From positions 22,914,001 through 22,978,000 of the forward strand of contig JARKIP010000022.1 in assembly GCA_029990175.1 (NCBI GenBank): DNA of 64,000 bases, given 5' to 3'. Source of the stretch: Petunia secreta (lineage: Eukaryota > Streptophyta > Magnoliopsida > Solanales > Solanaceae). Below, one piece after another: positions 33,505-43,865 of this stretch. Both the position numbers and the translations under genes were made by a program. Below the pieces are notes generated by a model, which was given only the letters and a program-made list of their open reading frames with translations, was not told where the DNA came from and searched no databases. The stretch's first letter is position 1. Every line of letters starts with the position of its first letter.

Positions 33505-33804
33505 TTATCTATATTTTTCTATAGATTTTGGGTTTAAAAGCTTGATGTCCTCATGATCTGACTCAAGAGGAATAGTTTGTTCGATGGTTGAAATGTGGTA
33601 GTCACTTGTCAAATTCCATCTAGACTTATAAATTGTAGACTGAGGATGTTTAGGAATTTTCCAGTCGTCAATTGATTGCTGTAAATCAGTAAAACTAACC
33701 TCTTCTTTGAGTTTAGAATTTGAAGAGGAAGAGGAGGATGTAGATCTAGAAGAGGGAGGAAAAGAATTTTTTGTGGAGGAAGAGAAAGAATGGAAGAATG
33801 CCAT
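33505..33804 (-). pseudogene. N-terminus of the viral first ORF, cut by a stop
   Basis: 99 codons from the first ATG after the leader, Ser-rich for the first 50 residues. It is in frame with the movement region and ends at one TAA (33505-33507). The single nonsense codon is the simplest explanation for the split. Confidence 0.7.
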
Positions 33805-34274
33805 AGTAAGATCTGCACAGAAGATTTAAAAAACAATTATAACTTAAATGCTTCCTGTTCTTGGATCTAGAGACCAACGGGATCCATAAGGATAATATTC
33901 AAGTTCTTAACTCAATAGTATGAGGAAAAATTAGATTTAGAAGTTAGAAATATAAGTACATGTTTTCTTTAATACACAAAAATTAAATTAGCTTATGTTT
34001 AAAAGAGTATCTTGACTAATGACCCAAAGGTTATAAATAACCATTTGTAAGCCTACTGAGTAATTTTCTTTGGCAACCTAGCCATTTTGCTCAGGAACAC
34101 TACTTACAGTGTAGATCCGGAAGGATCACAGTGCCATTAGTTAAGAACATCCTTGATACATAAGTAAATTTAGTAAAAGTGTATGTAAGAGTTCATGTCT
34201 TATAGATCTAAATACAAGATCTAATAATACCTCATAAAAGTAAATTAAAAACAAGAATAATAATCCCTACTTCC
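33805..34274 (-). other. Viral leader between PBS and first ORF
   Basis: About 470 nt, AT-rich, with no conserved frame. Confidence 0.6.
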
Positions 34275-34292
34275 CCCATGGCTCTGATACCA
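34275..34292 (-). other. Viral tRNA-iMet primer-binding site
   Basis: Minus strand reads TGGTATCAGAGCCATGGG, the standard caulimovirid PBS. It abuts the right terminal repeat directly. Confidence 0.9.
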
Positions 34293-34601
34293 AGGGACCG
34301 GAAGCGAACCCCCTAAATAAAAGGGAAGAAATAAAGGGAAGTAAGGACAGGAAGCAAGTGCAGATTAATTAATTAAGTTAGTTAATTAGGTGGCAGAGCC
34401 AACCATATATGATATGAAATGCAAAAAATTAAATATGCAGTGCAGTAAAGTAAATCAGGTGGTAAGACCGACCATATGCATGAGATTCACAGTATAAAGA
34501 TCAGAGATAAAATTTAATATAAGAAGATTATATTAAACTTCAAAATATTACAAAGCTAGAGGGATAGAACTCTAGCCAATAGAGAGAGAGAGAGAGAGGG
34601 A

Positions 34602-34606
<5 letters not shown>
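34293..34606 (-). repeat. Right terminal repeat of the integrated virus
   Basis: Direct repeat of 22722-23032. It stops at ggaggatat, about 25 nt short of the predicted cap site, and runs into (TA)n. Confidence 0.9.

Positions 34607-34663
<57 letters not shown>
34604..34663. repeat. (TA)n microsatellite, about 30 units, at the right viral border
   Basis: Uninterrupted ta repeat immediately outside the viral terminal repeat. Confidence 0.95.
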
Positions 34664-34667
<4 letters not shown>

Positions 34668-34769
34668 GATCTTCCATTAGTTCCTACTTCATACTAGGAC
34701 TTAGCTTTCGCCTTTTCGACTGACATATATAACAAGAAAGCAATACAAAAAAGAACTAACCAATGACGA

Positions 34770-35091
34770 GATGATGTTTCATGAAACCAGTATTCCATGA
34801 AGTTGTACTCACTAGCTCATAGAGTCACTCCTGGTTTGAAAATAAACAGACGATGTTTATTTAGTACAACATAATGACACATAAATTTTGTAGAACTTAA
34901 AATATAACGTTTATTCAGGAACAATAATCAATAAAGATGATGTTTCATGAATCCAATATTACATGAAGTTGTACTCATCAGCTCATAGAGTCAGTACTCC
35001 TGGTTTGTGAATAAACATGTTTATTTAGTACAATGACACATAAATTTAGTAGAACTTAAAATAACGTTTATTCAGGAACAATAATTAATAG
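34770..35091. repeat. Tandem duplication, 166-bp period, two copies
   Basis: Copies at 34770-34935 and 34936-35091 both begin gatgatgtttcatgaa and end near ttcaggaacaataat. They differ by small indels and substitutions. No coding capacity. Confidence 0.8.
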
Positions 35092-35104
35092 AGCAGTAAA
35101 TTTT

Positions 35105-35195
35105 TTTTATAGGGTCTATCAGAAACAACCTATCCACCTTGGTACTTGGTAGGGGTGCGTTCTGCGTATACCTCACCTTTCCATACCCATTAATG
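35105..35195 (+). mobile_element. SINE-like remnant (Solanaceae type)
   Basis: The stretch with gggtctatcagaaacaacct and gtaggggtgcgttctgcgta resembles from memory the body of tRNA-derived SINEs of Solanaceae (tctatcggaaacagcct ... ggtaggggtaaggtctgcgta). No complete ends are visible. Confidence 0.45.
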
Positions 35196-35639
35196 AGTGA
35201 AAATTCTTGTTTATTTATATGACTTATAAAATAAAGCTGGTGATTGTTCAAAGGTTTTAAGACACACTTTTGTTTAATATTAAAATACAACGTACCTCTG
35301 AACCATGAACTGCACATGTGTTCAGCAGTCAACCAGCCATTTGTACAAAAGGAAGGAATTGGTAATGGAGAAGAGGCAAATCCGAATATGGGGATGTCTA
35401 GTTCGAACCATTTGAAGCGGTTCTAGCAGCAACGATTACACTGCTTGGTTACCCCCCAATTACGTTCGTGTATGTCCTCCCGTTCAATTACGTAAAGATC
35501 GTCTAAAACTTAACCTTACAAGACACACAAATTTGAATAAACTCCTATCAAATACACGTATGTCCAACTTAGGAGCGCCGCACAAACTATTATGATATGA
35601 TTCATCACCCTTGAAATAAAGTCACAAATTACGAGTATT

Positions 35640-36025
35640 CCGCGACTACCCTCTCTACCTCTGGGGTTAATGTTATTTTCCTAGACTCGACATCAATGAG
35701 ACACATATTATACGTCACGTTTAGTTCACGATCTCCAACTATGGACTGTATACATTTTGGGTTCTAGTGAGTAGGACCGACTACTTTACAGATTGAATAC
35801 CTGAATAGATTCTTGTGGTAACCACCGATCATCGTTTTGAGGACGTTGCGACAATTAATTAATGAGTATCTGCCACCGGGCCTACTCCAAATGCTACGTA
35901 GCAGCCTAGCACCTTTGGGTTCACGCAGTTTAAGCATGGCAACTCCACAGTTGTACTTACCCTGGTCAAGATGTGAAGTAGCGGCGACGTCGGCCAAAAT
36001 GGCTAGAGCTCATTGTTACGCAGGA
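35640..36025 (-). pseudogene. Unrecognised protein family, copy 2 (nonsense codon)
   Basis: The minus-strand frame from 35997 encodes 77 codons and stops at 35764-35766 (TAG). The same frame continues open for about 40 more codons to about 35640, and that part aligns with copy 3 (VTYNMCLIDVESRKITL against VTYPYCIVDIETIKLSL). The stop replaces the Trp of the THW(S/N)PK motif kept in copy 3. Upstream alignment also extends past the ATG (LADVA). Family and function are unknown to me. Confidence 0.5.
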
Positions 36026-36404
36026 TAAAGAAATTGTAAGTCCCAACGAGGATAGAGCCATGTGCAATTCCTGCGCTGCTTAATCTTTCAATAAATCGGA
36101 GTATAAGTTGGTCACAATCCTTTAATTTATAAAACGTAAATTCCAAATTTAGAAATTGCTGAAACTGTTTTGTGAAAAGCAGACGCCTGACTTCCTAGCA
36201 CCTGAAATAGAAAATATTTTACACTAGAGCATACTTTAGCAGTGGATTGGGAGTCCATCCATATCAATAGCCCAAATATATAGGGGTAGGAGGAACCTAG
36301 TGCCAATGACTCATTAACCATATACTAGTATACGATAACAAACTTACTTTTAGTGGAAGATATATAGCGCCACATCAATAAATGACAGGGACATTTTACA
36401 CTCC

Positions 36405-36775
36405 GTCTGGATGGTTGTTACACATCGATTCATAATGTGTTGCATTGTATTTTATCGTATGGTACTGTATCGTAATGTGGTGTACCACGTTTGGATAGAC
36501 TGTATTATTTACCGTTGTTTAATAATTAAAAATTACCTCTAGCATAAAATGTAAAGATTAAATAATAAGTGACGGCATGATGGGTAAGATAAATAGGTAA
36601 CGACATGATCCCACCAAATTGATCGTCGTTACATGTCTTGTATGTGACAGTATTCATGGCTACGTAACCATGGATTCAGCGATACCATAGAATGTTAATT
36701 AAAGAAACAACCCAAACAAACATCATACCAATGGTAACAATACAATACCATACCATGGGTTACAACCATCAAAAC
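36405..36775. mobile_element. MITE with GTCTGGATGGTTGT(T)AC-type inverted ends
   Basis: Left end gtctggatggttgttac; the right end is its near inverse (gttacaaccatcaaaac), about 370 bp apart. The inner parts also pair loosely (repeats of gtatgg/ccatac). No clear target duplication. It is compatible with a hAT-type MITE. Confidence 0.5.
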
Positions 36776-37141
36776 AAGATGTTAATGTGGAATGTGGTGA
36801 TGTTTTTTCCAATTATTGACCGATACAATGATTGTCGTTTTGGTCCACGAATATTGAGTGTATATGTCAATATTATTCCTTAACCAAACGTTTATAACCT
36901 GTATTTGAGTTTTAAGCCATTTATTAGCAATGCGATATTGGAAGAACCTTTATTTACTTCTGGAATGATCAAGTATTATGGACAAAAAAATAACCTAAAA
37001 CCTGTTATAAAGTGGACCGGAGTAATTATTAGCCGCAATTGCTGAAAAACGATGCACGAAGAAATGATGTATATCAAAACCCCTCCACTTCTTAACTAAG
37101 CACAAATTATAAACAAGCAGAGATTAACAACATCGAAAAAT

Positions 37142-37600
37142 TTATTCATCTAGATCGTCATCGTCCGAGTTATATGCCCCACCTGAATTTGATAAACTTG
37201 AGTACTCTTCATATTCCAGGTAAAAGTCTACTGGTAAGCTAAGTTTGATCGTTTCGATATCAACAATGCAGTAAGGATAAGTTACATTACGCTCAGTAGA
37301 GCCAAATATGGAGACCTCCAATTTTGGGGACCAATGAGTATGGCCGGTCTTACAACAAAGGTTGGTCACCACTATTTTTCTACAATAGTTCTCACCAAGC
37401 ATTGTTATGAGGTCAGTCCGATATTCTATCATCGCCATTCTACCATCACATTTGTTGAACAGGCTACGCAATTCTCCGGTACCACCATAGCTACAACCCG
37501 ATTTTATTAATGCAATACCATAGTTATACCTTGCTTGAGACAACATTGTGGTACGAGCAACTCTCCCTAATAAGCGTATGCTGGCTAGTCACCCGCTATG
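37142..37600 (-). CDS. Unrecognised protein family, copy 3 (best preserved)
   Basis: Open frame of 134 codons from ATG 37546. Similarity to copy 2 extends upstream of this ATG to about 37595 (GRVARTTML against LADVAATSHL), so the real start or an exon border is further upstream. A frame at 37596-37802 may hold another exon. The predicted protein has alternating hydrophobic and basic residues, a conserved THWSPK, a VDIETIKL segment and an acidic tail (NSDDDDLDE). No domain is recognised. The neighbourhood has a second, broken copy 1.2 kb away. Expression cannot be judged. Confidence 0.4.
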
Positions 37601-37802
37601 AAAAAAGATACGTTCCAAGGAATAGGGTTGCATACTCAATCCCAATAGAATCCAATCTTTTTAGGAATCTAAGAATAACACCGTCACATTGTTGAAGTTT
37701 TCCGCTAACTAAATGAAGCGGCAAATAGTTCTGAAAACGTCTTGACAAGGTAAGAGATCGAATTTCATTGCACTTGCAGTTAACATTCCGCTGATCCAAC
37801 AC

Positions 37803-39900
37803 AAAATAAGATTATAATCAACTAAAATTGCTTCTTATCAAGAAAATTAGAAATTAAGATGACTCACGTTAGAGAAAGGCCGGATATATCGTTTCTTGGG
37901 GGATTTGACTGGAGAAACATTTGGATGATATTCTCTAAACAGTCGGTCGGGAGTGTTGTAAGTGCTGCTTCCACATGCCTCACGTTTCCCCCCATCTTTT
38001 GACAAAGTCCATAGCTAGTGTAACTGTCTCAGCCTCGAGTATGAGATTTACATAACCAAAGTTGGATGGGTAGTCCGAATGGACATATAATACATTGGAA
38101 AAGATGGCACACTATCTTCACTGCGGGTGTCTGTAAAAGGTACATTATGGGAACTAAACCATCATCATTAATTGTGGGGGTAAGTGTGGAGGGGCGGCGT
38201 TTGGATGCCAGCTACTGATTGTTTCAACCGATGCATCTAGTTGGATGAAGGGCTGAACTGAAACATAGTTTTTGAAAATTAAATTTTTAGTTAAACGTAT
38301 GTGTCATTTAAAAAAAAAAATTCAGGAATTTTTAGTAAGAAACAAAGACTTTTAATACAAATACGACTCTTTATCCGAATGCGAGAATTTGAAATTTTAT
38401 TTTTCAAAATTTGCGAAGCTACTGAACAAAGAATATTTTGAAGTTATATTTTCCGTGAAATATCACTCCCTAATTCTATGAACCAGCGATGCCTTTAACT
38501 GTCATTGATTTTGCTACCATAGGTCATACGGTAACACCTAGACCTCTTTAACCCATACGCAATTGGCGTAGATGCCAGTACAGTCCTATAGGCCATCTCC
38601 AACGAGTGTTTTCCACGCCAAACACCAACTTGGAGTATTTTTTTGGCGTTATTTCTCTCCAACCATGCGCCAATTTTTACTCCAAAATAGAGTGTGAATA
38701 CTGTCACACCAAATTTTGAGTGACACTATTCAGCTACTAAATTACTATTCACTATTTTTATATTATTATCTTTAACTATTTAACACTTTTAATTTATCAT
38801 TTTATATCTACCTAATTAGCTTTATGTTAGAGTATATCTTTGCAATGTTCAGTCTACATCTTAATTTTGCTAGACTGAATTGATAGATTAATTTTCGTAT
38901 ATATTAGTATTATAAGTTATAACTTATAAGTGTGTAAAAAAATTATCTTCACCAATTATAAGTGCAAAACGTGAAAATATACGATGTTGCTAAAATTGAA
39001 AAGTGACAATCGAGAGTACATTAAATAAAAATATACTAAAATTGAAAAAATACTATAGAATTGATTTAAGAGAGGAAAATGAATTATATGAGATAAATAT
39101 GTAAGAATAAAAAAAGATAGGATTTATTTAATGAAAATAAAAGAAAGTAAATAAAAGATAATAATATAATATTGAAGATAGAAAAGAATATGGAAAGGAA
39201 TATTCTCATTTGGAGTAAAAAATGATGTAATGGTTGGAGGTAGTTTACTCCATTTTGGAGTGAGATTTGGAGTAGAATTTGTATTTGGGGATTCGACCCC
39301 GACTCCTAGTTGAGTAAATTGTATCGCGATGACCGTTCATACCTCAAGCCGAGGTGTGTGTTGAGCGTTGTCATCATGCCATTGTACTCATTTGGAAAAT
39401 GGAACGAGAGTCGTCCTTTTTTTTGTCACGGATATAAGAATGCTCAAGGTTTTAGTCCATTAAACTTAATTGTTCATATTTTTATAAGTTTGTTTCTTCC
39501 AACCTCTTATAAGTAACTATTGCTGCAAAACCAGTTCTGTTTAAGTGCTTTATTCACGAAGTTAAACAAAATCACTTAATTACGTAATTTTTCAAAACCC
39601 AGTTAAAATCATACCAGAGCTTTGATTCTGCATTAGCAATTAATCTCGTAATTATACTTTTCGTGTACGTGGAACAAGTTCATCACATAATCACTACTAT
39701 ATGCTTCAAAATAAATACATTGGTTGACCATACATAAGTTTACAATGTGGTTACACAAAAGATCGTTGGTTCGCCCAAAAGAACAAAACAAACACTTACA
39801 TATTTGGTATGTAGGCTTCACGATATGTAAACACAGTAATAAAAACACTAGCAAGGACTTGGGGCTTAAACATACTAATTCATTCCATCCCACGCCTTAG
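37803..39900. other. Intergenic, no gene seen
   Basis: AT-rich. The part 38580-39290 has scattered ctccaa/ttggag inverted motifs at both sides that could mark an old non-autonomous DNA element, but the ends do not align well enough to call. Confidence 0.4.
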
Positions 39901-39918
39901 GTATGAATTTTAAGCCTT

Positions 39919-40218
39919 CTAAGCTAGTTTCATGCCAATCTTAATTCCTAACAAAAGAACAGCTAACATCTCCCAAGGAACATTTTCTTCTCCATCACAG
40001 CTTTCAGTATTCGCCGAAAAATAATTTGGGAACAGTTTCCTAAACTTTTCATAGGCTACCTTAGCTTCATCCTCATTGTTGAAGCCTTTGTGGAGGGAGT
40101 TTTTGACACCAGTGACCAGGGGTGCGCTTTCTTCCCAGCTACTATATATTCCAGGCTTCAATCCCCTGAAAACAACATAACATTTATAATTTCCTTTACC
40201 CTTTCTTTGTTTTGCCAT
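39919..40218 (-). CDS. Small protein with a viroplasmin / RNase H1 N-terminal-type domain
   Basis: Open frame of 99 codons. After a basic start (MAKQRKGKG) residues 11-60 match the caulimovirus VI/RNase H1 N-terminal fold: YKCYVVFRGLKPGIYSSWEE, then the GVKNSLHKGFNNEDEAKVAYEKF segment. In RNase H1 this fold binds RNA:DNA hybrids; in caulimoviruses it is part of the transactivator. Here it stands alone, with an acidic linker and a short hydrophobic C-terminus (LAVLLLGIKIGMKLA). It is not part of the viral copy 5.3 kb away, which is of another type. It may be a host single-domain gene or a fragment of a retroelement. Confidence 0.6.
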   Translation of the reverse strand: MAKQRKGKGNYKCYVVFRGLKPGIYSSWEESAPLVTGVKNSLHKGFNNEDEAKVAYEKFRKLFPNYFSANTESCDGEENVPWEMLAVLLLGIKIGMKLA

Positions 40219-40844
40219 TTTTATTTGACTCCGAGGAACAAAATATGAGATTCAACAGGTGTGCTAATAGTGCTTTAGGACCCAACCCCTCATAGACGCA
40301 ATTGGGGGTCGGTGGATATATGTGAAGATCTTATCATTAGATATGGCACTGTTCAATGTAATGATGAATCAACTTTTTTATCTGATCGATATGCACATAT
40401 ACCCATAAACCTGCTTTGAACCGTCAAACGCCATTCCCGCGATTTACAACAAGATTTGCGTCGCGATAACTTGCTGTTGTTTGACTCGTACCTACAACTT
40501 GGCATATCCTACCCTATCGGATTCAAAAGAAAGTAGAAAACTAAGGCTTCTAGTTACGTACGAGAACTATAGGGCTTGTGCAACAGTATAGTGTTTTAGC
40601 ACGACCAGTGCAAGTAAAAGATGCGCTCCGCTATCATTATATAGTTGTCCAAGTTCAGCTTTCATATAATTTCGTTTGAAGAATAATAAAATGCCATATT
40701 AAATAGTACAGTACTAATTTGTTCTAGTAGTTTTGATTGTAATTAGCAAACAACAGGAATCAACACAAAACATGATCTTAAACTAAACGCATTCTCAACC
40801 TCCTCATCATAGGCTACTTAATCAACTGATGGCTTAGCCGGCGT

Positions 40845-41070
40845 TAACAACTACTCCAGAAGACACCACCATCTGTCAAAGATTTAAGAAGTTCAAATAT
40901 GACCGCATTCCCGTTTTGCAGTTTATTGTCGACATCAAGTCATCTCCACCCATTAAATAGGAGTAGAAGTCTTCCCTCGTTGTATTTATGCATTTGTGTG
41001 GACGTGTGGTAAAATATTTGAAGTTTTGGTGATCCAAACCAACTCCGGTTCGAACCCAATTTTGGTGTGA
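40845..41070 (-). pseudogene. B3 (REM-type) domain fragment 1
   Basis: One minus-strand frame gives the C-terminal half of a B3 domain: VDNKLQNGNAVIFELL followed by GGVF, with an in-frame stop where the usual GW.(D/E)FV segment should be. It is a diverged duplicate of 41510-41720 in DNA sequence as well. No complete domain remains. Confidence 0.55.
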
Positions 41071-41529
41071 CATAAACGTTAGACGTTAAGGAATTCATAC
41101 GACGTAGGCTTTGAAATTATTTAACAATTAAATCTAACAAACAATATGGACCCTATTGGCTATACGGTTATTAATATATCCCTATAACACCAAATTCATT
41201 AGCACCAATACTCTTAATGAATATTTTAGTAGTAAAATAGTGTAATAGAGATATATGTCGTTGCTAGGCGAGATTAAAAATGTAATCTGTCCGGTGTAAA
41301 ATATAGTGTAGTGGGTTGGAGCGGATTGTTAACGTCAGTCTTATCAATTCACGATTGGTAGTTGAGCAGCCGAATAAAGCGATATATATTGTTCAAAGAT
41401 ATCGTGTAGCAGGGTCCGGATCCTTACGCTACTTCACATATAAATTAGAAAACAAAAGGGAGTGACACAAAACAAGATTTTAATCAAAATACAAAGGATT
41501 CTCTAAACATCTGATCCTAGGCTCCATGT

Positions 41530-41808
41530 TCAACCGATGGTTTCGTCGATTAAAATTCTGAAGACCACACCCTCTGTTGAAGCTTCAACAAGTTCAAAAA
41601 AAACAAGACTCCCTATTTTTCAGTTTATTATCGACGACGAAATCTTTCCAACCTTTAACGAGTCTTTGTCGTCCATAACCAATAAGAGTTGCTTTCCACT
41701 GCTTCCCAAGACATCGGAGAACTGCTATGACGGAAGTAGGAGGGAGATCCTCATTAATGCAATTTGGAAGATACTGTGGAAATTTAGCATGCCAGAATTT
41801 TTGTCGAA
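41530..41808 (-). pseudogene. B3 (REM-type) domain fragment 2
   Basis: On the minus strand a nearly complete B3 core can be read in two frames: NEDLPPTSVIAVLRCLGKQW, then GYGRQRLVKGWKDFVVDNKL, then FFELVEASTEGVVFRILI. The frames change in a run of eight T (41596-41603), so a one-base insertion or a sequencing error interrupts it. There is no start codon, so an upstream exon would be needed. B3/REM proteins are plant DNA-binding factors. The plus-strand frames at 41537-41981 are shadows. Confidence 0.6.
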
Positions 41809-42968
41809 GTTATACATCCATACATGTTTATAAATTGAAAAAAAAGAAGAAGAAGAAAATTGACGTAAATCTAAATAGAATTACCAGAATATCATGCTTG
41901 TTTTATGTAGATGCTATTTTCAATGGGAACCAGGAGATGAACGAATCGTCTTCAACCCATTCACTTACCATTTTCCTCTAGTTTAGCTGTTTGTGGTTAT
42001 GTAAGTTGGGTATTAATTCGAGAAATGTAATATGAAGAGTCAGAATATCACAAATTAATGGAAGGTGGTTTTCGGATGTGGATACTTAGTTCAATTTGTT
42101 TGGTTGACAATTCGGCTAGTTGATTAGTATCTTAGAATTTGGTGTAATAGACGAGCCCTAAGGTAATTTGTCCCTCCGTCTCAAATGTCATACATAAATG
42201 CACGCGAAATATGTTAGGGCTTGCGAAAGTGTTGACTAATGTGGATGCGGGATTATCTCCCAAACACAACCAAGGATAGGGGAACTAATAGAATTAACTC
42301 AAAAGAAAAAAAAATTGCCACTCGCAAAAAGAAAAAAAAGTGAACAGGTTGGAATGCCTCTCAATGGAACTCCATTAGCTCAGCATGAAGTCCTAACACA
42401 GCTACACAACATCAGTTGATGAAGACTTTATCGAGTTTTGTAAAGCGGTTTAACTTTCAAGTACGTGTTTGTTGTAATTATTGCATGCAACGCAACAGTC
42501 GAAGCAACTACTTGTACTGTCTATGATTTCAAAGTAGAACCTTGTAGCTGCTCTATCCGCAACTACAAAAATCTTCATTATGACGTGTCTCGTACAAGGA
42601 AGCTCCTTTAATGGAGTATATTTGGAACCTACGATGTTTGCACATCCACGGACAACTGATATTAATTCTTTAACATAATGTTAGGAACTACCCAAGATTA
42701 AAATTCGTATAGTAGAAATAAACAGGGTACCCCAATAAACAACATTCTTCTCTTATCCAAAAGTTCAATTTCATCCTTGATACGCTTTACTTCCTTTTCT
42801 TTCTCAATGTTAAGATAAACGGTGTGCTCGTAGTAAGTAATCTTCTCTTGTAGGCTCATCTCTGCCGTCTAAGGGTAACGTAAAGACATTTTTTATTTCG
42901 ATAAAATGAAATAAAGGAAAACAATTGGAAATTAAAAGAGAAACATAGTAGTTAATTAAGGAGACAAT

Positions 42969-43233
42969 TCAAACCTTGTACCGCTTATTAGAGGTTCCTT
43001 CGTCACATCCCCTTTTAAGCAGAGCCTCGCTGGATTCTAATCCACGGACTATTTCAACTTTGCACGTACAAACTTTTTCTGAACACTTCACCGGTTGAAA
43101 GACAACCCGATCACCCACCCTTAAATCATTGTCGTTGGCAAAATACTTCCATCCACGACCCAACTTATTCTGTTTATCTCCACTGATAGCAGCTGCAACC
43201 GTCCATTTTCTTCCATGGAAGTCAAGGACACAA
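42969..43233 (-). CDS. B3 (REM-type) domain exon
   Basis: The frame opens at a splice-acceptor-like GCATAG at about 43234 and reads VLDFHGRKWTVAAAISG, then LGRGWKYFANDNDLRVGDRV, the second half of a B3 DNA-binding domain with the usual GW...F...N.L..GD pattern. A basic, Lys/Arg-containing tail follows to a stop at 42969. A possible upstream exon lies at 43307-43573. Together they could form a small REM-like transcription factor. The track-style start at 43163 is internal. Whether the gene is expressed is unknown. Confidence 0.6.
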
Positions 43234-43306
43234 GTCTATGCGGAAGCAAGAAATATAAAGAACAGACTTCGCAGGCAGATACTGTCAGTAAACATAATTA
43301 CTACTG

Positions 43307-43573
43307 TTAGTGTGTCTCCTTCATAAATATACGGAAGCCTGAAAAATAATTAAGAGGAGTAAGGTGTTGAACGAAAAATACCACATAGCCTTTGACGATG
43401 TAGGTGTTGGACATGGTGACCCCGAATTTCATAAGTTCATCCATTGTAGATAAGCTATGCCCTAGAAAGTTCCTTTGAAAGATACTAGTAAGTTGTAGGG
43501 GTGTTATTTGTCTCGACGAATGATTGATTGTCTCTGCGTGTACAAAAAAGTTGCGAATTAATTCCCGCCCCAT
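43307..43573 (-). CDS. Possible first exon of the B3-type gene
   Basis: Open frame of 88 codons from an ATG (MGRELIRNFFVHAET). It shows Phe-rich stretches near both ends that could form the start of a B3 barrel, but the match is weak. It lies 70 nt upstream of the B3 exon on the same strand, a short but possible intron. The plant start context is unremarkable. Confidence 0.35.
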   Translation of the reverse strand: MGRELIRNFFVHAETINHSSRQITPLQLTSIFQRNFLGHSLSTMDELMKFGVTMSNTYIVKGYVVFFVQHLTPLNYFSGFRIFMKETH

Positions 43574-43780
43574 TTTTTCCCACCAAAATTATATAAAATC
43601 AAAATAAAGAGAGGGAAAGTATGCCATTCTTATCTGTACTATAACCAGTGGCGTTATATTTATGTTGATGTAGTTCTGTGATAATTCTATTTGTCTATAA
43701 TAATTTCGGTCTTATTGCCGCTTTGATACCCCACATACTTCAAATTTTTCCCTCTAAATCTTCCCTCCAACAACCTACTC

Positions 43781-43865
43781 CCTCCGTCTCAAATTATTCG
43801 TCCTCCTTACCCATTGCAATAAATTTCTTGAAAATCACAAAATCTCACTTTTTATTTAATGGAGT
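43781..43865 (+). mobile_element. Stowaway-like MITE end (partial)
   Basis: ctccctccgtctcaaattat is the standard Stowaway-type terminus. The opposite end was not found, so it is a fragment. A similar short piece is at 42173-42200. Confidence 0.4.

Larger units (their letters stand above)
22721..34606 (-). mobile_element. Integrated solendovirus-like pararetrovirus (Caulimoviridae), interrupted and inactivated
   Basis: Minus-strand order: terminal repeat, tRNA-iMet PBS (34275-34292), movement protein, coat protein with CCHC, aspartic protease, reverse transcriptase, RNase H, then a separate downstream ORF 1 nt after the polymerase stop, a promoter, and a second copy of the terminal repeat. 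This order and the viral motifs indicate a Tobacco vein clearing virus-like solendovirus; the genus is inferred, not tested. Without the 3.5-kb insertion at 25955-29474 the copy is about 8.4 kb, about 8.1 kb per genome unit. A nonsense codon, several frameshifts and the insertion leave it unable to encode the polymerase or movement functions intact. Confidence 0.88.

Noticed and set aside
34275..34292. tRNA-Met gene fragments at the TGGTATCAGAGC sites
   Set aside because: These 12-18 nt matches are primer-binding sites next to LTR or viral ends; no cloverleaf surrounds them.
38580..39290. Non-autonomous DNA transposon with ctccaac/gttggag ends
   Set aside because: The inverted motifs are short and not collinear, and no target duplication was found.
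39919..40218. Second integrated caulimovirid based on the viroplasmin-type domain
   Set aside because: No other viral motif lies nearby, and the domain also occurs in host RNase H1-type proteins.
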